Assembly (NCBI RefSeq): GCF_003096555.1
Contig: NZ_QEKM01000001.1
Coordinates: forward strand, 806,001 to 870,000
DNA length: 64,000 bases
Origin: Simplicispira sp. 125
GTDB lineage: Bacteria; Pseudomonadota; Gammaproteobacteria; Burkholderiales; Burkholderiaceae_C
Direction of reading: 5' to 3'
Every line of letters starts with the position of its first letter. Within the stretch, counting starts at the first letter, position 1. The notes under the pieces were generated by a model. It made no database searches and had not been told where the DNA came from. It saw only the letters and a program-made list of their open reading frames with translations. This document shows positions 54,619 to 64,000 of the stretch, piece after piece. The translations under genes were made by a program, and so were the position numbers.

Positions 54619-55878
54619 TCAGCCCATGCTCAGCTCGGCCTTGCCGAACTTGCGGTACACGGCATAGAGCACCAACGTGGTCACCAGCAGCACCGAGCCG
54701 AGCGCGGCCGCCATGCCCCAGTTGACTTCGACGTTGGTGTACTGCGCCACGTAGTAGCTCAGCATCTGGTCGCTCGGGCCGCCCAGCAGCGCAGGCGTCA
54801 CGTAGTAGCCGATGGCGGTGATGAACACCAGCAGGCCGCCCGCGGCCACGCCGGGGTAGGTTTGTGGCACGTAGACACGGAAGAACGCGGCCAGCGGCGT
54901 GCTGCCCAGCGAGATGGCGGCGCGCAGGTAGTTCGGGGGAATGGACTTCATCACGCTGTAGAGCGGCAGGATCAGGAAAGGCAGCAGGATGTGCACCATG
55001 GCGATGACCACGCCGAGTCGGTTGAACAGCAGCGGCACGGGCGTATCGGTCAGGCCCAGGGATATCAGGAAGCGGTTGACCAGGCCGTTGCTTTGCAGCA
55101 GCACGATCCAGGCGGCGATGCGTACCAGCACCGAGGTCCAGAACGGCACCAGCACGAGGATCATCATCATGTTGGCGCGGCGCTCGCTCAAGGTGCTGAG
55201 CCAGTAGGACAGCGGGTAGCCGATGAGGATGGCCAGCAGCGTGACCGTGGCGCTCATCTCGAAGGTGCGCACCAGGATGTCACGGAACGCGGCCGCCTCT
55301 GAGGGCACGGCCACCACGTCGCCCTGCGGCGTGCGCTGCAGGTCCACAGCGGCCAGCAGGTAGTCGGGCGTCCAGCGTGAGGCGTTCTTGGCGATGGCCA
55401 GCCAGTAGGGCGCCTCGGCCCAGCGTGGGTCGAGCGCCAGCATGCGCTCGCGCACCTCGGCGTCGGTGAGGCCAGGGCCCAGCGGCAGCGCGCGGTAGGT
55501 GCCCATGATGAGCGAGCGCGCGCCGCTGATTTCGCTGTTGAGGCGCCGCGCCAGGGCGCCGGCCTGGGCCGTTTCCTGCAGGGCCGAGAGGTCCCGCACC
55601 AGCGCGGCGTAGGCTGCGTCGGGCGGGGCGCTCTGGCGGTTCCAGCCTTTCAGCGCTGGGCCGGTATGCACCAGGGTGTCGGCCACTTCGGGGTTTTCCA
55701 CGGCCCGAATCAGCAGGCCCGCCAGGGGCACCATGAACACCACCAGCAGGAAGGCCAGCAAGGGCAGGGTGAGCGCCATGGAGCGCAGGCGGCGCCTGCG
55801 CTCGGCGGTGCGCAACTGGCGCCCCAGATCGGGGGGCGCGTCCTGGTCCTGGGGAATGGCCATGGTGGCGGTATTCAT
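54619..55878 (-). CDS. ABC transporter permease (PotB-like)
   Basis: 419 residues from ATG 55878. The first transmembrane helix (LTLPLLAFLLVVFMVPLAGLLI) is followed by an unusually long periplasmic insertion of about 120-130 residues (about 70-190) before the remaining five helices, so it is much larger than E. coli PotB. EAA loop: PNYLRAAISLGSTPLAAFFRVYVPQTYPGVAAGG. Pairs with the PotC-like gene. Confidence 0.88.
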   Translation of the reverse strand: MNTATMAIPQDQDAPPDLGRQLRTAERRRRLRSMALTLPLLAFLLVVFMVPLAGLLIRAVENPEVADTLVHTGPALKGWNRQSAPPDAAYAALVRDLSALQETAQAGALARRLNSEISGARSLIMGTYRALPLGPGLTDAEVRERMLALDPRWAEAPYWLAIAKNASRWTPDYLLAAVDLQRTPQGDVVAVPSEAAAFRDILVRTFEMSATVTLLAILIGYPLSYWLSTLSERRANMMMILVLVPFWTSVLVRIAAWIVLLQSNGLVNRFLISLGLTDTPVPLLFNRLGVVIAMVHILLPFLILPLYSVMKSIPPNYLRAAISLGSTPLAAFFRVYVPQTYPGVAAGGLLVFITAIGYYVTPALLGGPSDQMLSYYVAQYTNVEVNWGMAAALGSVLLVTTLVLYAVYRKFGKAELSMG

Positions 55879-55914
55879 GCGGAGGCCTTCATGCGGGAGG
55901 GTGCTGGCCAAGAC

Positions 55915-56958
55915 TTATTGCGCGGCCCATGCGGCGAAGCGCTTTTCAAGAGATTCGCCCTGATCGGCCCAGAAGACCACGTCAAAGCGCAGCGCATCCT
56001 TGCTGTTCGCGGGCGAGGTGGGCAGCAGGGCCTGGGTCTTTGCGTCGATTTTGGCCATAGCCTTGTTGTTCGTCGGGCCGTAGGAGATGTGGCGCGCGTA
56101 TTCGGCCTGGGCGTCGGGTGAGCTGGCCAGGGCGATGAACTTCATGGCTGCGTCCTTGTTGGCGCCGCCCTTGGGTATGACCCAGAAGTCCAGGTCATAG
56201 ATGCCGCCGGTCCAGGTGATCTGGAGGTTCTGTCCCTCGCGCTGCGCGGCATCGATGCGGCCGCTGAAGGCGCTGGTCATGGCCACGTCGCCCGCCACCA
56301 GGAACTGCGGGGGCAGCGCGCCGGCTTCCCACCACTGGATATGGGGCTTGAGCTCGGTCAGCTTCTTGAAGGCGCGGTCGGCGCCGTCCTTGGTGCCCAG
56401 CACTTTGTACACGTCGGCGGCCTTCACGCCGTCGGCCATGAGCGCGAATTCGAGGTTGTAGCGCGCGCCCTTGCGCAGGCCGCGCTTGCCGGGGAATTTC
56501 TTCACGTCCCAGAAGTCGGCCCAGCCGGTGGGGGCAGTCTTGAGCTTGTCGCCGTTGTAGGCCAGCACGGTGGACCAGACGAAGGCGCCGACGCCGCATT
56601 CATGGACGGCGGCGGGCAGGTAGTCGGATTTGCTGCCGAGCTTGCTCCAGTCCATGCGCTCGAACAGGCCTTCGTCGCAGCCGCGGCTGATGTCCGGGCC
56701 CTCGACCTCGACCACGTCCCAGGTGACCTTCTTGGCCTCGACCATGGCCTTGATGCGGGCCTGCTCACCGTTGTATTCCACCGGGGTGATCTTGCCGCCT
56801 GAGGCTTTCTCGTAGGCCTCGAAGTAGGCCTTCTTCTGGGCGGCACCATTGGCGCCGCCGAAGTTCACGACCGTGAGGTTGTGCTGCGCCAGGGCCGGCA
56901 GGGCCAGCGCCAGGGCGCCGACGAGCAGCAGGGGGCGAAGGGTGGGGGTGGATTTCAT
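55915..56958 (-). CDS. ABC transporter periplasmic binding protein (PotD/PotF-like)
   Basis: 347 residues with a signal peptide (MKSTPTLRPLLLVGALALALPALA). Mature part: NLTVVNFGGANGAAQKKAYFEAYEKASGGKITPVEYNGEQARIKAMVEAKKVTWDVVEVEGPD, typical of the polyamine/GABA/aspartate binding group. Ligand unknown; GABA or putrescine is likely from the adjacent aminotransferase. Confidence 0.9.
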   Translation of the reverse strand: MKSTPTLRPLLLVGALALALPALAQHNLTVVNFGGANGAAQKKAYFEAYEKASGGKITPVEYNGEQARIKAMVEAKKVTWDVVEVEGPDISRGCDEGLFERMDWSKLGSKSDYLPAAVHECGVGAFVWSTVLAYNGDKLKTAPTGWADFWDVKKFPGKRGLRKGARYNLEFALMADGVKAADVYKVLGTKDGADRAFKKLTELKPHIQWWEAGALPPQFLVAGDVAMTSAFSGRIDAAQREGQNLQITWTGGIYDLDFWVIPKGGANKDAAMKFIALASSPDAQAEYARHISYGPTNNKAMAKIDAKTQALLPTSPANSKDALRFDVVFWADQGESLEKRFAAWAAQ

Positions 56959-56993
56959 GCTTTTGTCTCCTTGAGGGTGTGGGGGAAAAGGGG

Positions 56994-58070
<1,077 letters not shown>

Positions 58071-58130
58071 GGGCGGGTGTCTGGTTGTGGATGCGATGGG
58101 GAGAACTGTAGGGCGTTCAGGCGGATGCGG

Positions 58131-58202
58131 ACATATACAGAAAGCCGCTGTGGGGTGCGCACTGTGCAGTACTGCAAGCCTCTACACAGAAACCCTTGGT
58201 TG
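58131..58202 (-). promoter_or_regulatory. Duplicated MocR-type promoter element, copy 1 (before the transporter operon)
   Basis: Three blocks match copy 2 at 59790-59862 in order and spacing: ACATATACAGA (58131-58141), CACTGTGC.GT near 58160-58170 and AAACCCTTGGTTG (58190-58202). The total length is 72 nt against 73 nt. Likely target of the MocR/GabR-type regulator at 59885. Confidence 0.7.
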
Positions 58203-58357
58203 AGAGCGATGCCCCACGATGGTCCACAAGATTAAGCTTGAATGCTATGTATTTAATAGCAATTTTGGTGCCGACGCACTACGCCATTAGCGCAAAACGG
58301 AGGGCGTGAAAAATGGCGTCCGTATGCGCTTGTACGGTGATACCCCGGCAGAAAGAC

Positions 58358-58392
58358 CACGGCCCGGCGCGGCGATCCTGCGCCGGGCCGTG
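58358..58392 (-). terminator. Terminator of gabT
   Basis: CACGGCCCGGCGC (58358-58370) and GCGCCGGGCCGTG (58380-58392) form a perfect 13-bp stem with a 9-base loop, 27 nt downstream of the gabT stop. The T tract on the minus strand (GTCTTTCT) is modest. Confidence 0.75.
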
Positions 58393-58419
58393 GGCCCGCA
58401 AGAGAGCAAACCGTCGTGC

Positions 58420-59718
58420 TCAGGCAGCGACGGCGGCCTCCAGGGATGCGCCGATGATGGCCAGGCCTTCGTCGAGCAGCGCGTCGCTGGCCGTCAGCGG
58501 CACCAGGATGCGGATCACGTTGCCATAGGTGCCGCAGGTCAGCAGGATCAGGCCGCGTTTCGTGGCCTCGGCAGACAGGGCCTTTGCCAGGGCCGCATCG
58601 GGTTGGTGCGGGTTGCCGTCCTGGCACAGCTCCATGGCCACCATGGCGCCCAGGCCGCGCACCTCGGCGATGCAACGGTGCTTGCGGGCCAGTTCCTGCA
58701 GGCCGGCCACCAGGCGCAGGCCCACGTCCTCGGCGCGCTGCAGCAGGTTTTCCTTCTCGAACACTTCCAGCACGGCCAGCGCCGCGGCGCAGGCCAGCGG
58801 GCTGCCGGCATAGGTGCCGCCCAGGCCGCCGGGGGCTGCGGCGTCCATCACGTCGGCGCGGCCGACCACGGCGGAGATCGGGAAACCACCCGCCATGGAC
58901 TTGGCCATGGTGATGAGGTCGGGCGCCACACCGCTGTGCTCGACGGCGAACCATTTGCCGGTGCGGCCGGCGCCGGTTTGCACTTCGTCGGCGATCAGCA
59001 GAATGCCGTGCTGGTCGCAGACGGCGCGCAGGTGCTGCAGCAGCGCGGGCGGCGCGATGTTGAAGCCGCCTTCGCCCTGTACCGGCTCGATGATGATGGC
59101 CGCCACGCGGCTGGGTTCGATGTCGTTCTTGAAAATGCTCTCCAGCGAGTCGATGGCGTCCTGCACGCTGGTGCCATGCAGTTCGGTGGGGAAGCGTGCA
59201 TGGAAGATCTCGGCCGGGAAGGGGCCGAAGCCGGCCTTGTAAGGCACGACCTTGCCGGTCATGCCCATGGTCATCATCGTGCGGCCGTGGTAGCCGCCGG
59301 TGAACGCGATGATGCCGGAGCGGCCGGTGTGGGCGCGGGCGATCTTTACGGCGTTCTCCACGGCTTCGGCGCCCGTGGTCAGGAACATGGTCTTCTTGGC
59401 GAAATGGCCCGGCGCCTTGGCGTTCAGGCGCTCGGCCAGTTCCACATAGGGCTCGTAGGCCAGCACCTGGAAGCAGGTGTGGGTGAAGTGGTCGAGCTGG
59501 TCCTTGACGGCCTGGATGATGGCGGGGTGGCGGTGGCCGGTGTTCAGCACCGCGATGCCACCGGCGAAATCGATGTAGCGGCGGCCTTCCACGTCCCATA
59601 TCTCGGCGTTTTCGCCGCGTTCGATGAAGATCTGGTGGGAGTGGCCGACGCCGCGTGGAATGGCGGCCTCGCGGCGGGCAAACAGGGCGGCGTTGTTCAG
59701 GTGGGATTCGCGTTGCAT
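58420..59718 (-). CDS. gabT: 4-aminobutyrate--2-oxoglutarate aminotransferase (class III)
   Basis: 432 residues from ATG 59718 (MQRESHLNNAALFARR). PLP Lys273 is in LITMAKSMAGGFPISA; other GabT segments are GIAVLNTGHRHP, TTGAEAVENAVKIAR and IIIEPVQGEGGF. It should transfer the amino group of GABA (or 5-aminovalerate) to 2-oxoglutarate, giving succinate semialdehyde for the gabD gene at 52062. Divergent MocR regulator at 59885. Confidence 0.92.
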   Translation of the reverse strand: MQRESHLNNAALFARREAAIPRGVGHSHQIFIERGENAEIWDVEGRRYIDFAGGIAVLNTGHRHPAIIQAVKDQLDHFTHTCFQVLAYEPYVELAERLNAKAPGHFAKKTMFLTTGAEAVENAVKIARAHTGRSGIIAFTGGYHGRTMMTMGMTGKVVPYKAGFGPFPAEIFHARFPTELHGTSVQDAIDSLESIFKNDIEPSRVAAIIIEPVQGEGGFNIAPPALLQHLRAVCDQHGILLIADEVQTGAGRTGKWFAVEHSGVAPDLITMAKSMAGGFPISAVVGRADVMDAAAPGGLGGTYAGSPLACAAALAVLEVFEKENLLQRAEDVGLRLVAGLQELARKHRCIAEVRGLGAMVAMELCQDGNPHQPDAALAKALSAEATKRGLILLTCGTYGNVIRILVPLTASDALLDEGLAIIGASLEAAVAA

Positions 59719-59789
59719 GGGGGTCCTTCGGGTGCGATGGCAGAGGTTTTTGATCCTGGCGCCACTGTAGGAGAGCCCCCGCGCGGCTA

Positions 59790-59862
59790 ACATATACAGA
59801 TACCTTGCAAGCAGGAATGCACTGTGCTGTTCAGACAACCTGTACAGACAAACCCTTGGTTG
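59790..59862. promoter_or_regulatory. Duplicated MocR-type promoter element, copy 2 (between gabT and the MocR gene)
   Basis: ACATATACAGA (59790-59800), GCACTGTGCTGTTC (59819-59832) and CAAACCCTTGGTTG (59849-59862) repeat the blocks of copy 1 in order. It lies 71 nt upstream of gabT and 22 nt upstream of the regulator, whose own leader has no clear ribosome binding site, so one site may control both. Confidence 0.7.
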
Positions 59863-59884
59863 CGGGCGCAATGTCTGGTACCCC

Positions 59885-61276
59885 ATGTTTTCTTTGAATC
59901 CCCAAGCGTCGACGCCGCTGGTTCTCCAGGTTGTGGAGGGCTTCCGGCAACTGGTCGAAGACGGCACGTTGCGTGCAGGAGCCAAGCTGCCGTCGATACG
60001 GCAGTTTGCCCATGCCCATGGCGTGAGCGTGTACACGGTGGTCGATGCCTATGACCGTCTGGTCGCCCAGGGCTATTTTGTCTCGCGCCCCCACTCGGGT
60101 TTCTTCGTGCGGCGGCGGGCCGACACCGCGCTGGAGGCGCCCGGGCCGGCGGGCCAGTACAGCTTCGACTCGATGTGGTACATGCAGCGCATCTTTGAAA
60201 ACCGGGCGTTGCGCCTCAAGCCCGGCTGCGGCTGGCTGCCGGGCGACTGGCTGTTCTCCGAAGGGGTGCGCCGCGGCCTGCGCGCGCTGGCCGCCGAAGA
60301 AGTGGACCTGGGCGGCTACGGCGAGCCCAAGGGCTACCTGCCGCTGCGCCAACTGGTGCGCGACCTGCTTGCCGAGCACGAGGTGGTGGTCACGGCCGAG
60401 CAGGTGCTGCTGACCCAGGGGTCGAGCCAGGCGATGGACCTGGTGGCACGCCAGCTGGTGCGCGCCGGCGATGCCGTGCTGGTGGATGAACCGGGCTATG
60501 CCAACCTGCTGTCGGCGCTACGCTTTCTGGGCGCACGGCTGGTGGGCGCGCCCCGCACGGCCAACGGCTACGACCTGGACCTGCTGGAGGCGCGTATCCA
60601 GGAACACCGCCCCAAGGTGTTCTTCACCCAGCCCCGGCTGCAGAGTCCCACCGGCTCGACGGCCCAGGTGGCGCACCTGTACCGCCTGCTGCAACTGGCG
60701 GAAAAGTACGATTTCGTGGTGGTGGAGAACGACATTTACGTTGATCTCGACCCCGAACCTCGCCCCACGCTGGCCAGCCTGGACCAGTTGCGCCGCGTGG
60801 TCTATATCAGCAGCTTCTCGAAGACCATCTCGCCCAACATCCGTGTGGGCTACCTGGCCGCACACCCCGACCTGCTTGAAGAACTGGCGCGGCTCAAGAT
60901 GATCTCGGGTCTGACGTCCTCGGAATTCACCGAGCGCCTGGCCTATGGTGCCTTGCTCGATGGCCGCTGGCGCAAGCACACCAAGGCCTTGCGCGACCGT
61001 CTGGCGGTCGCACAGCAGCGCGTTGCCTCCAGCCTGCTGGACCTGGGCTTCGAGCTGTTCGTCGAGCCCAAGGCCGGCATGCTGCAGTGGGCGCGCCACC
61101 CGGCCATCGAAAATTCCAGCGAACTGGCCTACAAGGCGGCCGAGCAGGACATCCTGCTGGGGCCGGGGCATCTATTCACCGTGGATCTGCAGCCCAGCCC
61201 CTGGCTGCGTTTCAATGTGGCGCACTGCCAGGACGAAACTGTGTTCGCATTCCTGCGCAGCCAGACAGCGGGCTGA
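59885..61276 (+). CDS. MocR/GabR-type regulator (GntR winged helix fused to aminotransferase domain)
   Basis: 463 residues: winged-helix N-terminus (LVLQVVEGFRQLVEDGTLRAGAKLPSIRQFAHAHGVSVYTVVDAYDRLVAQGYF, about 12-65) and a fold-type I aminotransferase-like domain with the PLP Lys313 in SSFSKTISPNIRVG. Such proteins bind PLP and an amino compound (GABA for GabR) and do not act as enzymes. Divergent from gabT. The two repeated elements are plausible binding sites, making it the likely regulator of uptake and use of GABA or a related amine. Confidence 0.9.
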   Translation: MFSLNPQASTPLVLQVVEGFRQLVEDGTLRAGAKLPSIRQFAHAHGVSVYTVVDAYDRLVAQGYFVSRPHSGFFVRRRADTALEAPGPAGQYSFDSMWYMQRIFENRALRLKPGCGWLPGDWLFSEGVRRGLRALAAEEVDLGGYGEPKGYLPLRQLVRDLLAEHEVVVTAEQVLLTQGSSQAMDLVARQLVRAGDAVLVDEPGYANLLSALRFLGARLVGAPRTANGYDLDLLEARIQEHRPKVFFTQPRLQSPTGSTAQVAHLYRLLQLAEKYDFVVVENDIYVDLDPEPRPTLASLDQLRRVVYISSFSKTISPNIRVGYLAAHPDLLEELARLKMISGLTSSEFTERLAYGALLDGRWRKHTKALRDRLAVAQQRVASSLLDLGFELFVEPKAGMLQWARHPAIENSSELAYKAAEQDILLGPGHLFTVDLQPSPWLRFNVAHCQDETVFAFLRSQTAG

Positions 61277-61343
61277 AACCCCCTAAAATCACCGGTTCGC
61301 CTGTTTTTTCAGCGCCGCCGCTCTCCCTTCCGAGAAGAAAACC

Positions 61344-63965
<2,622 letters not shown>

Positions 63966-64000
63966 TTTTTTGTTTGCGCCGGGAGGCGCTTGCATGCACC

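Larger units (their letters stand above)
58071..58419. other. Gap between the PotA-like gene and gabT
   Basis: No gene seen. From left to right it holds the promoter of the transporter operon with a repeated element (58131-58202), a small hairpin TGCTAT-GTATTTA-ATAGCA (58243-58261) that may be a decayed dispersed repeat, and the gabT terminator (58358-58392). Confidence 0.55.

Noticed and set aside
58306..59790. A 494-residue plus-strand open frame over gabT
   Set aside because: Antisense shadow of a clearly identified aminotransferase, with shadow-type composition and no known family.

Overview
The window is a high-GC chromosomal segment from a betaproteobacterium, most likely a Comamonadaceae member of the Acidovorax type. 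The basis is a BktB thiolase of the Ralstonia type, short dispersed hairpin repeats ending in AGCTAT between many genes, TRAP and LivK-like uptake systems, and overall codon and GC style. Species-level identity is an inference that cannot be confirmed here.

Layout. 1-4822 is accessory DNA: the start of a minus-strand protein joining ankyrin repeats to a sigma-70 region 1.2-like segment (runs off the left edge), an AbiE-type toxin-antitoxin pair behind a 39-nt palindrome, and an orphan protein of unknown function. 5074-14298 is ordinary core: acyl-CoA ligase, PilZ protein, universal stress protein, membrane-anchored MsrA, beta-ketothiolase, SDR, RluA-type pseudouridine synthase, hybrid histidine kinase and a periplasmic FKBP isomerase. 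14610-16789 is a scar: an IS110 transposase fragment, a lipoprotein gene placed like an integron cassette, and an integron integrase broken by a stop codon and a frameshift.

16864-28436 carries the glycine cleavage operon (gcvT-gcvH-gcvP) behind a tandem glycine riboswitch, a TRAP transporter, an Lrp/AsnC regulator flanked by two matching palindromes, and a TrpXYZ-type ABC transporter. 28658-39085 holds ETF:ubiquinone oxidoreductase, an SDR plus thioesterase pair, an AhpD-like protein, catalase, a PcaC-like protein, a PAS-LuxR regulator divergent from a 3-ketoacid CoA-transferase (scoAB), an HD-GYP protein and a second pseudouridine synthase, followed by tRNA-Gly(CCC).

39325-61276 is a large catabolic block. 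A TRAP transporter with a GntR/FCD regulator and an aldehyde dehydrogenase (39325-44729) lies next to a hydroxyproline-type pathway (44884-51805: Ldh2-type imino acid reductase, three-part FAD/Fe-S dehydrogenase, proline-racemase-family epimerase, LivK-like binding protein, DapA-family deaminase). Both units are preceded by the same AT-rich element plus an ACTAGGG box. Next comes a GABA/polyamine-type unit (52062-61276): a second, nearly identical aldehyde dehydrogenase, a PotABCD-like ABC transporter, a GabT-type aminotransferase and a divergent MocR/GabR regulator, with a duplicated ~72-nt promoter element in front of the transporter and the aminotransferase. The two aldehyde dehydrogenase copies are direct repeats bracketing the hydroxyproline block. 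The window ends with alaS.

No CRISPR array, complete prophage or rRNA was seen.
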